A DNA stretch of 64,000 nt, taken from positions 1,411,256 to 1,475,255 of the forward strand of contig CM037866.1 of the NCBI GenBank assembly GCA_021292105.1. Direction: 5' to 3'. Made by a program: the position numbers and the translations under genes. Numbering within the stretch: the stretch's first letter is position 1; each line of letters starts with the position of its first letter. Origin of the DNA: Anadara kagoshimensis (lineage: Eukaryota > Mollusca > Bivalvia > Arcoida > Arcidae). The notes under the pieces are model-generated. The model was not told the origin of the DNA. It was given only the letters and a program-made list of their open reading frames with translations, and did no database searches. Positions 28,870 to 42,700 of this stretch are shown piece after piece.

Positions 28870-31800
28870 AAGGCTGTCTCAATCTTTTGTGAATATGGCC
28901 AGAGATCTTGTATTTGTGAAATTTATCAGTCAAATAGCCAAAATTATGAAAATGAAATATACCATTATTGTTACAAAACTCTAAAATAGACAGCTGAGAA
29001 TAAGTTTAATGCAATTAATTCACTGACAGATTAAATCATGTTAAATGCAAATTTAATTGCAAATATATGTTAATTTTATTTATTTCCAGATTGATTTTTG
29101 TCATGATTTTCATATTTCAATTTATTTCATTTTTATAGTCAATGTTTTTATTAGTATTTTATTTTAATTCTGAAAAGTATCTTGGTGTTTGTGAAAAAAT
29201 TAAAATCTTTAATGTACTTTTATTTGGGGCCCAATATTAGCACCATTGAGAGCCCATGTGTGTGAATATGTATATATGCATGTGTGTGTGTGTGTGTGTG
29301 TGGTAGTAGTTCTGCCAGACAATCACACTGATGTAATAGAATTAATTAGGAGATGTAAGGTAATGGTACACATATAGAATTACAATATTATTGATATATT
29401 GAGTTAGTGTTTTGTTGTTGTCCGACTAATTTTCTCTGGGGTGTCCGACTAATTTTCACTGGCGTGTCTGACTTCAGGGTTATCAGATGTCGTAAAATCA
29501 AAGTATAAGTTACTAACATCTGGTTAGGACGTCTGTTCTAGGTGTATTTTTACATACACACAATATTGATTAGGCATGCAGATATATAAATATTTTTTTA
29601 ATCAAACAAACTTATAAACCACCTGAGTATAGCCACCGGTGGCCAAGTGGTATAAAGCGACAACTTATAGATCACATCATCTGTCACCACGTGCCAGGTG
29701 GTTTATGACAATATGTATCACAGTAATTCTCACTGCCTTGAGATTCCCATCCCAGTCTGGCAGTTCTTAGTATGATAGAGTTTGTCAGTTTGCTTCTTTA
29801 GTTGATGGTTCTTTCCTGGCACCTTTAGTTGATGGTTCTTTCCTGGCACGTTGGTTTCTTCCACCATTTGCTGTCTTGGTGTAAGTGAACGAATCTTCAA
29901 TGGGGCTTTAAACACCATTCCAATAAGGCCTTAAAAAGACTATTCTTTTCGCACAATATTTTTTAATTGGTGGATACTACTCCAACACACTTGGCATGAA
30001 TTAATAAAATTATTTTTTTATTTAGAAACTTGGAACTTTTACAAGTATGCTGGTAATTGGAGATGCTAGTCCACGACACAACGGAAACTACACATGCTCG
30101 GCCAGTAATGCTGCAGCTTCTATAAACTTGACATCACCATTACATGTAGATGGTAATCTTCTTCTTGTTTTTCTTCTTGTTCTCTTTTTCTTATTCTTCT
30201 TCCCAAATCTAAACACTTAAATTCTTAAATCAATACCTGTACTGGACACAATCAACAGTTTGATTAATTCACCTGTAGCTTGTGATGTATAAATATAATT
30301 TGGAAATTAAAAAGTGGTACATTATACATTTATTGCCTTTGTGTGAGGGAGATATGAACATTTGTTCACCCGCAACAAATCATATTTCCCTCGCACAAAG
30401 GCAACAAATTGTTTATTATACCGAAAGATGACCATGGTAATAAGAAAGACAGAAAGAAGAAAATATTTTTAAAAAGACAGCTTGAAAACACCAGTCCTTC
30501 TCCGATTCAATGCTTTTTCTCATATCGGAACTCATCGGAGGCAAACGCTAGAACGTCGTCACCGATTTTCCACTGATGACGTCATGGTGTGTTCCGAAGA
30601 GGTGGGATATGATGTTTTCAGAGGGAAAAACGATGTTTTCTCCACCCTGATCACATGATCCAACGATCCAATCAAATTACAGATAGTATCATATTTTTCT
30701 AATGAGGTATAATAATATGTTTTATCTCGCTTATTTCATCAAATAGCCGATGACCTCTTGATACAAGTTAAATATTATTGACTTTGAAACAAAATACCAT
30801 TTCATAAAATTAATACCATTGAAAATTAATACAATCAATAATTAATTTCATTGAAAATTAATACCCACTAAAAGTTAAAATTAAATTATAGTGAAATTCA
30901 TACCAGTGAAAATTAATGCAAATTGTAATAAAAAAAATATCAGAGAAACTAAATATACCAATGGAAATTTAAATAAGTTAATATTAATACCACCGAGGAT
31001 AAATCTAGCAAAAATTAATACATTTGATACCAAAATGGTGAAACTTAATACATCATTAAACCTATTTGTTACATATGCCGACATTACTCAAAGTAATATC
31101 AATTAATTTACACCAGTAATGTATCTATGGTAATATTTCAGGTTTATTTTTATTTGTTTTATTTTGTAGTACCCCCTCGCTGGGTGATTGAGCCATCTGA
31201 CCAGTATGTAGTTCTTAAGAAAAGTGTTTCACTCGATTGTCTGACCGCAGGAACCCCTGAACCACAAATTACATGGAAAAAAGCAAGAGGTAAGATCTAG
31301 TACTGTCCTTACTAAAGCTCATTTTAAACAAATGTTAAACATTTACTCAGTTTGATGAATATTATAACCTTTTTAAGAGCATTCAGTGCTTTCTCTCTAA
31401 TCATGTTGTGAATGGGGCCAGGGGCCAAGGGCCTTGTAATTGTGAAAGTAAGTGTCACAATGGGAATATAGAAATTCCAAATATACTGGTTTTAAAGTTG
31501 AAATTTCTTAAATTGTGAAAATTGGCAAAGTGATTGTGAAAAAACCCATAAGATTTTGCATTGTGAATGGGTCAGAATATCGGTCCAAACATGACCCAGC
31601 TAGAGCCCTGGCATTAATCCTATTCGTCTTAGAAGCATTTGTAGCAGAGCGAGGTAAAGCATGGAACTTGCTGATCACAACACCTTTTATCACCTGAGGT
31701 CAAATCACACTTAGGTAGATTCTACTTGTGTAAAAATTTAGCTTGCCAAAAGTTAGTGGTTTTCTCTGGGTACTCTGGTTTTCTCCACTGTCCAAAAACA

Positions 31801-33122
31801 GACTTAAGTACTCTAAAGGACACCACATGAACTTGTGTTTAAATTAATTCTTGTGAGTAATAATTGTCTTGGTAAAATAACTGATTTTCTTTAATTGGAT
31901 GGATAAAATATTCTGAGGTGAAAGCTGGAAAATTTCTGATTGGAATTTAAATATGAACAAAAGGTTGAACCTGCCTTTAAGGATCCTCTATATAAGGACC
32001 ACCTGCTTTTAAAATGGCAGTAAAATTTTATACCAATTGTTATTCCTCATGTTATTTGAGCCTGTATATAAGGGTCACCTACCCATAAAGAAAAGACCAT
32101 TTTACAGGTTCCCTTTAGTTGCCTTTATAGACAGGTATGTCTTTCTACATGTATTAATCAATGATTAACTTACAGGTAACAGACCAGGTAACTACCGACT
32201 GATACAGTATGTGTCCTCGGACGATGAAACTGTCACAGACCACCTACAAAAGCTGAGTAACGGAACACTAGTCATCCATAATGCTGTGGAGAGTGATCAT
32301 GGGTATTATCTGTGTCACTCGACAAACGGAGTCGGACTTGGCCTTAGTAAAGTCATTTTTCTTACAGTTCATAGTAAGTATGATATTGAAGGTGCCATAT
32401 ACAATAAACCTTGACTCATTGCCACTAATTGTTCAGACACATTTTGGCATAATATTGATGTTTGGTGATGGTACTATAATCATGTTGATGTTTCAGCAAA
32501 AAAAATTTTTAAACTTAAATGCATAAAAAATACACATATCAACATTTTGTATAATTTTAAAAATGTATAAATTTCATTTTGTGACAACATCATTTTGTAG
32601 TGTCGTCTTTATCCCATAAGTTTTGTCATGTCTAGTAATGGACATATAGTTTAGATGTTGGTCTACAAAACCTTAATTGGTTCTCAATTCAGAATTTGAA
32701 GGTTCACTGGCAAAATGCCAGCCCCAGAAAAGTTGTATTTTTTATACTTCACAGTATATCAGTTTTGACCCTTATTTGTAACAACCTTAGCTGCTTTTAT
32801 TTTCACACGGTGAAAACATCTTTAAGTCCTCCTACCAAAACTAACAATCTAATAAAAATTTCTCAAACTTGAAAATATATCACATATTTCCCATTAGACC
32901 CTCATTTCAAAATACTGTGATATGTGAGGTTGCAAAGTTATCGAGGGTTAATTTATTTTTATATTTGATTTTAGTTCCAGCCAGATTTGATGCACCAAGT
33001 AAAAATTACACAATTAGAAAAGGAAAGAATTTAACTATGGACTGTCAAGCCATTGGAGACAAGCCATTATCTATAGCATGGAGTTTTAATGCCCAGTCAC
33101 TGATTCCAATACCGAACAACAG

Positions 33123-33174
<52 letters not shown>

Positions 33175-36100
33175 TGGTTACAGAGCATATTCCAGATCAG
33201 TTTGCCTCATCAATGTAACACATAATACATACCCCATAATGTTTGTGTGGAAAATGTTAAATAATACCATAATTCCACATTTTCTATAAAAATGACATTA
33301 TTCTGATATCTTGATGGAACTTTTTCCGTAACCAATGGAAACTAGAAATCTTTACAAACTATCTTGTATTTTAGAACCCTTTTTAAGAATATTTAAATTA
33401 ATACACTATTTATTTATTTATTTATTTATTTATTTATCTATTTATTTATTTATTTATAACAGGCGTGAGATACACACTATTAACACAAATCGTGGGAAGT
33501 TATCACAGTTATCACTGCGCCCATCTAGACGAGAGGACACCGGTTTTTATGTCTGTACAGCTAAAAATAAATTTGGAGTCGGAGCACTTCCCATGAGACT
33601 TACTGTTCTAGGTAGGATTTTATATATAAATATTTATCTAACATTAAACTAGTTTTTCTACGAAATACAAGTTTTATCAAACACGCATGATACAAAATCT
33701 TGTATCACCACACTGTGGTGATACAACATTGGCGGTAAGGTGCACATTCTCATTGTGACGTCATTAGGGAGAATGTAGAACAAATGTCATAACATAGTTC
33801 AGTGGTTTTCTGTGGTAAAATGTAATTTTTCACATTAAGTATTGTTTTTTTATTATTTTAAATAACATAATTGGAAATGTTAGATAAAAATATTATATAC
33901 ACAGTGTGTAGGTACAACCCTTCGTATCAGGTCTCGTCCTTTTTTCGTAGCTGTATCACTATTCGTCGCGCAAGCGCGACTCGTAGTGATACGGCTACGA
34001 AAAAAGGACTCGACCTGATACTGAGGGTTGTACCTACACACTGTGTATATAATATGTATTTCTTAATACATGTTACTCAGTCAACTTTATTTACTTCTAG
34101 TTGTAATCATCCTATAATGTGTGGCCACATTTGACCTCCCGGTACTCTTTTTTCAAAATCTCCAGATGTCTTTAATGTGCACTGAGACACCCGGACCTCG
34201 GTTTCTAGTAATGAGTTTTTTATCACTCTAGTATAGAAAGGAGGTGAAAATCATCTTAGAAAATTTCCAAGTCCCATGTGAGGTTTGAACCCACAACCCT
34301 TGATTTAGAAACCAGTGACAGGACCACCTCTGTCCTTTTAAATATATATTACTGAACTACTGACAAATCACTTATTTTGCAACACAATATATTTAAAAAT
34401 AATTTTCACAATTGTTAATATTGAAAACTTTTTCAGACACTTAATTGTAAAAAATATATTTAGTTGAATAATTATCTTAACTTGGATAATGTAAAATTTG
34501 GTATAATTCAGACTTTTTAAAAAATCTGGAATAATTGTGTTTTTTGCCCAATTCAAGATTTTTATTTACTAATATATGGGGGCAGTCAGTTGGTGGATGG
34601 TAAAGGAAACTGATTTTAATCGGTAAACATCTGTTTTAGACTAAATTTTAGCCCCCAAAATCTGGAACTAGTTTTGAGATATTCTAGTGTTTACTAACAG
34701 TTGATATTTTGAATAAATTTTTGTAGAACCACCAGAGCCACCTAGAAATACAACATTACTTAGAAAAGACAGCAGAAATTTGACCCTAGGTTGGCTGAAA
34801 CCTTACAATGGTAACAGTGAATTAATATCCTACATCATACAGTATAAGATAGACACAGGTGAGTAATGCGGCCCTAATTAATTTACCATGTTTTAGATTT
34901 GTACTCTTCTCATTATTATTCATATTTGCATGAAAGACAGCAGAAATATAACACTAGTATGTCCTTTTTTGTAGGAAGGCAAGAACAAATCTGGCTATAA
35001 AAGATGATAAAAAACAATTTTACTTGAGTTTTAAATTTGAGTATTCTATTTTTACCGCCCAACCATGTTACGAGATAGAGGGTGATATTAAAATTAAACT
35101 TCTATCCTTTAGTATGTCCCTTGCCGTCTTTTAATATGTTCTTATGTCCATTCAGACTCTTCTTCAGACTAGTTTTCAAAAAAAATGAAGCACTATACCA
35201 AGCTTGGTACAAAGCATCAACATTTATCATGTTTATAGCTGCACATAACTCTAGTTGGTTTGTTTATTTTCCTGGGAATAATGGCCCTTTGAGCATAAGT
35301 GAGTTGGTTTGTTCATTTTCCTGGGAACAATGGCCCTTTGAGCATAAGTGAGTTAGTTTGTTCATTTTCCTGGGAATAATGGCTCTTTGAGCATAAGTGA
35401 GTTGGTTTGTTCATTTTCCTGGGAATAATGGCCCTTTGAGCATAAGTGAGTTGGTTTGTTCATTTTCCTGGGAATAATGGCCCTTTGAGCATAAGTGAGT
35501 TAGTTTGTTCATTTTCCTGGGAATAATGGCCCTTTGAGCATAAGTGAGTTGGTTTGTTCATTTTCCTGGGAATAATGGCCCTTTGAGCATAAGTGAGTTG
35601 GTTTGTTCATTTTCCTGGGAATAATGGCCCTTTGAGCATAAGTGAGTTGGTTTGTTCATTTTCCTGGGAATAATGGCCCTTTGAGCATAAGTGAGTTGGT
35701 TTGTTCATTTTCCTGGGAATAATGGCCCTTTGAGCATAAGTGAGTTGGTTTGTTCATTTTCCTGGGAATAATGGCCCTTTGAGCATAAGTGAGTTGGTTT
35801 GTTCATTTTCCTGGGAATAATGGCCCTTTGAGCATAAGTGAGTTGGTTTGTTCATTTTCCTGGGAATAATGGCCTTTTGAGCATAAGTGAGTTGGTTTGT
35901 TCATTTTCCTGGGAATAATGGCCCTTTGAGCATAAGTGAGTTGGTTTGTTCATTTTCCTGGGAATAATGGCCCTTTGAGCATAAGTGAGTTGGTTTGTTC
36001 ATTTTCCCGGGAATAATGGCCCTTTGAGCATAAGTGAGTTGGTTTGTTCATTTTCCTGGGAATAATGGCCTTTTGAGCATAAGTGAGTTGGTTTGTTCAT

Positions 36101-36665
36101 TTTCCTGGGAATAATGGCCCTTTGAGCATAAGTGAGTTGGTTTGTTCATTTTCCTGGGAATAATGGCCCTTTGAGCATAAGTGAGTTGGTTTGTTCATTT
36201 TCCTGGGAATAATGGCCCTTTGAGCATAAGTGAGTTGGTTTGTTCATTTTCCCGGAATAATGGCCCTTTGAGCATAAGTGAGTTGGTTTGTTCATTTTCC
36301 TGGGAATAATGGCCTTTTGAGCATAAGTGAGTTGGTTTGTTCATTTTCCTGGGAATAATGGCCCTTTGAGCATAAGTGAGTTGGTTTGTTCATTTTCCTG
36401 GGAATAATGGCCCTTTGAGCATAAGTGAGTTGGTTTGTTCATTTTCCTGGGAATAATGGCCCTTTGAGCATAAGTGAGTTGGTTTGTTCATTTTCCTGGG
36501 AATAATGGCCCTTTGAGCATAAGTGAGTTGGTTTGTTCATTTTCCTAGAAATAATGGCCCTTTGAGCATAAGTGAGTTGGTTTGTTCATTTTCCTGGAAA
36601 TAATGGCCCTTTGAGCATAAGTACAAGTACTTATTAGTTAGGGATCCTAATTAGCTTAATTTATG

Positions 36666-36764
<99 letters not shown>

Positions 36765-39700
36765 ATCCTTATTGTTCAAATAATATTTTTATACCCATAG
36801 GAGTTTGGCAAGGTGTTTTACCAAACATAACCGTTGCATCATCAAAGTTGAAGGCAACCATAACAAAATTGCACCCATCCTATGTGTACCATGTTCGAGT
36901 TATAGCAAATAATTCCATCGGATACAGCAGACCAAGTATCGTACTTGAGGTCAGAATGGATGAAGAATCACCGTCAGGGCCGCCAGAAAATGTAAAGGTC
37001 AAGGCTATTGGATCTGAAAAACTGAAAATCAGTTGGATGGTATGAACTATTAGATATACTTAAACATGTCCAGCAAGTTATAATCACTCTTGTAAAATTG
37101 CCCAAAATATTATGATTAATATTATAAATCTGAGGGAAATATTATAACAGAGATTCTGAAAAGTGTTTGATGGGGCACAAACACAGATAATTATATATAC
37201 TTAATAGCACAACATCTTAGCTTAGAAATTATCATGATTTACCAGTACATCATGTACATTTTGTTTTACACTTTTTTCAAGTTTCCTGATGCTGGCGTTC
37301 CAGAAATTTGAGGGATATCATTTAAAATGCAAGAATAAGCTTGACTTTAAAAACCAACCTACATGTACAGTAAAACCTCGTTATAATGCCCCTCGGTAAC
37401 TTTGCCACCTTGCTTATCGCCACACTATTTTCAAGTCCCAAAATCCATTTTGTTTATGATTTTCTTTATGGACCTCCCTCGATTTATTGCCAAACCCCTT
37501 TATAATGCCAAAATTTGACTGAACAAATGGTGGTGATGAATTGAGGTTTTACTGTATATACACTTGATAGACTGTAATCTTTGGACATGTGAATTATACT
37601 AATGTATGCTGAACTTCTCTTGCAGCCACCAAAACCCGAGTCCAGAAATGGTTTGATAAAAGGTTACTACATAGGCTATAAAGAGACAAAAAGTCCATAT
37701 AATTTTATATATGAGCCAAAAGTTGTAGATGGAAAGTTCACACCAGAACTGACAATAGAGAAACTGAACAAATTTACAGAATATACTGTGCATGTCCAGG
37801 CTTATAATGATCAGGGACGTGGTCCGTCATCTCGGGATACCAGGGTATATACTCTAGAAGATGGTAAGTATATCGTTTTTGACAATTAGGGACATGGTCC
37901 GTCATCTCGGGATACCAGGGTATATACTCTAGAAGATGGTAAGTATATCATGTTTGACAATCGGGGACGTGGTCCGTCATCTCGGGATACCAGGGTATAT
38001 ACTCTAGAAGATGGTAAGTATATCATGTTTGACAATCAGGGACGTGGTCTGTCATCTCGGGATACCAGGGTATATACTCTAGAAGATGGTAAGTATATCA
38101 TGTTTGACAATCAGGGACGTGGTCGGTCATCTCGGGATACCAGGGTATATACTCTAGAAGATGGTAAGTATATCATGTTTGACAATCAGGGACATGGTCC
38201 GTCATCTCGGGATACCAGGCTATATACTCTAGAAGATGGTAAGTATATCATGTTTGACAATCAGGGACGTGGTCCCTCATCTCGGGATACCAGGGTATAT
38301 ACTCTAGAAGATGGTAAGTATATCATGTTTGACAATCAGGGACGTGGTCCGTCATCTCGGGATACCAGGGTATATACTCTAGAAGATGGTAAGTATATCA
38401 TGTTTGACAATCAGGGATGTGGTCCATCATCTCGGGATACCAGGGTATATACTCTAGAAGATGGTAAGTATATCATGTTTGACAATCAGGGATGTGGTCC
38501 ATCATCTCGGGATACCAGGGTATATACTCTAGAAGATGGTAAGTATATCATGTTTGACAATCAGGGATGTGGTCCATCATCTCGGGATACCAGGGTATAT
38601 ACTCTAGAAGATGGTAAGTATATCATGTTTGACAATCAGGGACGTGGTCCGTCATCTCGGGATACCAGGGTATATACTCTAGAAGATGGTAAGTATATCA
38701 TGTTTGACAATCAGGGATGTGGTCCATCATCTCGGGATACCAGGGTATATACATTAGAAGATGGTAAGTATATCATGTTTGACAATCAGGGACGTGGTCC
38801 GTCATCTCGGGATACCAGGGTATATACTCTAGAAGATGGTAAGTATATCATGTTTGACAATCAGGGACAAGGTCCGTCATCTCGGGATACCAGGGTATAT
38901 ACTCTAGAAGATGGTAAGTATATCATGTTTGACAATCAGGGATGTGGTCCATCATCTCGGGATACCAGGGTATATACATTAGAAGATGGTAAGTATATCA
39001 TGTTTGACAATCAGGGACGTGGTCCGTCATCTCGGGATACCAGGGTATATACTCTAGAAGATGGTAAGTATATCATGTTTGACAATCAGGGACAAGGTCC
39101 GTCATCTCGGGATACCAGGGTATATACTCTAGAAGATGGTAAGTATATCATGTTTGACAATCAGGGACGAGGTCCGTCATCTCGGGATACCAGGGTATAC
39201 TCTAGAAGATGGTAAGTATATCGTTGTTTGACAATCAGGGACATGGTCCATCATCTCGGGATACCAGGGTATATACTCTAAAGATGGTAAGTATATCATG
39301 TTTGACAATCAGGGACATGGTCCGTCATCTCGGGATACCGGGGTATATACTCTAGAAGATGGTAAGTATATCATGTTTGACAATCAGGGACGTGGTCCAT
39401 CCTCGGGATACCAGGGTATATACTCTAGAAGATGGTAAGTATATCGTTGTTTGACAATCAGGGATGTGGTCCGTCATCTCGGGATACCAGGGTATATACT
39501 CTAGAAGATGTAAGTATATCATGTTTGACAATCAGGGACGTGGTCGGTCATCTCGGGATACCAGGGTATATACTCTAGAAGATGGTAATTATATCATGTT
39601 TGACAATCAAGGACATGGTCCGTCATCTCGGGATACCAGGGTATATACTCTAGAAGATGGTAAGTATATCATGTTTGACAATCGGGGACGAGGTCGGTCA

Positions 39701-42700
39701 TCTCGGGATACCAGGGTATATACTCTAGAAGATGGTAAGTATATCATGTTTGACAATCAGGGACGAGGTCCGTCATCTCGGGATACCAGGGTATATACTC
39801 TAGAAGATGGTAAGTATATCATGTTTAACAATCAGGGACATGGTCCGTCGTCTCGGGATACCAGGGTATATACTCTAGAAGATGGTAAGTATATCATGTT
39901 TGACAATCAGGGACATGGTCCGTCATCTCGGGATACCAGGGTAAATACTCTAGAAGATGGTAAGTATATCATGTTTGACAATCAGGGACGAGGTCCGTCA
40001 TCTCGGGATACCAGGGTATATACTCTAGAAGATGGTAAGTATATCATGTTTGACAATCAGGGACGAGGTCCGTCATCTCGGGATACCAGGGTAAATACTC
40101 TAGAAGATGGTAAGTATATCATGTTTGACAATCAGGGACGAGGTCCGTCATCTCGGGATACCAGGGTATATACTCTAGAAGATGGTAAGTATATCATGTT
40201 TGACAATCAGGGACGAGGTCCGTCATCTCGGGATACCAGGGTATATACTCTAGAAGATGGTAAGTATATCATGTTTGACAATCAGGGACGTGGTCCGTCA
40301 TCTCGGGATACCAGGGTATATACTCTAGAAGATGGTAAGTATATCATGTTTGACAATCAGGGATGTGGTCCATCATCTCGGGATACCAGGGTATATACTC
40401 TAGAAGATGGTAAGTATATCATGTTTGACAATCAGGGATGTGGTCCATCATCTCGGGATACCAGGGTATATACTCTAGAAGATGGTAAGTATATCATGTT
40501 TGACAATCAGGGATGTGGTCCATCATCTCGGGATACCAGGGTATATACTCTAGAAGATGGTAAGTATATCATGTTTGACAATCAGGGACGTGGTCCGTCA
40601 TCTCGGGATACCAGGGTATATACTCTAGAAGATGGTAAGTATATCATGTTTGACAATCAGGGATGTGGTCCATCATCTCGGGATACCAGGGTATATACAT
40701 TAGAAGATGGTAAGTATATCATGTTTGACAATCAGGGACGTGGTCGGTCATCTCGGGATACCAGGGTATATACTCTAGAAGATGGTAAGTATATCATGTT
40801 TGACAATCAGGGACAAGGTCCGTCATCTCGGGATACCAGGGTATATACTCTAGAAGATGGTAAGTATATCATGTTTGACAATCAGGGATGTGGTCCATCA
40901 TCTCGGGATACCAGGGTATATACATTAGAAGATGGTAAGTATATCATGTTTGACAATCAGGGACGTGGTCCGTCATCTCGGGATACCAGGGTATATACTC
41001 TAGAAGATTGTAAGTATATCATGTTTGACAATCAGGGACAAGGTCCGTCATCTCGGGATACCAGGGTATATACTCTAGAAGATGGTAAGTATATCATGTT
41101 TGACAATCAGGGACGAGGTCCGTCATCTCGGGATACAGGTATATACTCTAGAAGATGGTAAGTATATCGTTGTTTGACAATCAGGGACATGGTCCATCAT
41201 CTCGGGATACCAGGGTATATACTCTAGAAGATGGTAAGTATATCATGTTTGACAATCAGGGACATGGTCCGTCATCTCGGGATACCGGGGTATATACTCT
41301 AGAAGATGGTAAGTATATCATGTTTGACAATCAGGGACGTGGTTTATCCTCGGGATACCAGGGTATATACTCTAGAAGATGGTAAGTATATCGTTGTTTG
41401 ACAATCAGGGATGTGGTCCGTCATCTCGGGATACCAGGGTATATACTCTAGAAGATGTAAGTATATCATGTTTGACAATCAGGGACGTGGTCGGTCATCT
41501 CGGGATACCAGGGTATATACTCTAGAAGATGGTAATTATATCATGTTTGACAATCAAGGACGTGGTCCGTCATCTCGGGATACCAGGGTATATACTCTAG
41601 AAGATGGTAAGTATATCATGTTTGACAATCGGGGACGAGGTCGGTCATCTCGGGATACCAGGGTATATACTCTAGAAGATGGTAAGTATATCATGTTTGA
41701 CAATCAGGGACGAGGTCCGTCATCTCGGGATACCAGGGTATATACTCTAGAAGATGGTAAGTATATCATGTTTAACAATCAGGGACATGGTCCGTCGTCT
41801 CGGGATACCAGGGTATATAGTCTAGAAGATGGTAAGTATATCATGTTTGACAATCAGGTACATGGTCCGTCATCTCGGGATACCAGGGTAAATACTCTAG
41901 AAGATGGTAAGTATATCATGTTTGACAATCAGGGACAAGGTCCGTCATCTCGGGATACCAGGGTATATACTCTAGAAGATGGTAAGTATATCATGTTTGA
42001 CAATCAGGGACGAGGTCCGTCATCTCGGGATACCAGGGTATATACTCTAGAAGATGGTAAGTATATCATGTTTGACAATCAGGGACGAGGTCCGTCATCT
42101 CGGGATACCAGGGTATATACTCTAGAAGATGGTAAGTATATCATGTTTGACAATCAGGGACGAGGTCCGTCATCTAGGGATACCAGGGTAAATACTCTAG
42201 AAGATGGTAAGTATATCATGTTTGACAATCGGGGACGAGGTCGGTCATCTCGGGATACCAGGGTATATACTCTAGAAGATGGTAAGTATATCATGTTTGA
42301 CAATCAGGGACGAGGTCCGTCATCTCGGGATACCAGGGTATATACTCTAGAAGATGGTAAGTATATCATGTTTGACAATCAGGGACATGGTCCGTCATCT
42401 CGGGATACCAGGGTATATACTCTAGAAGATGGTAAGTATATCATGTTTGACAATCAGGGACGAGGTCGGTCATCTCGGGATACCAGGGTATATACTCTAG
42501 AAGATGGTAAGTATATCATGTTTGACAATCAGGGACGAGGTCCGTCATCTCGGGATACCAGGGTATATACTCTAGAAGATGGTAAGTATATCATGTTTGA
42601 CAATCAGGGACATGGTCCGTCATCTCGGGATACCAGGGTATATACTCTAGAAGATGGTAAGTATATCATGTTTGACAATCATGGACGAGGTCGGTCATCT

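Noticed and set aside
28745-28989. Small proteins with poly-His/Thr or poly-Cys/Val runs
   Set aside because: Translations of the (GT)n microsatellite.
35252-36623. CRISPR-like regular repeat
   Set aside because: The 49-bp units are directly adjacent with no unique spacers and lie in a eukaryotic intron, so this is a minisatellite.
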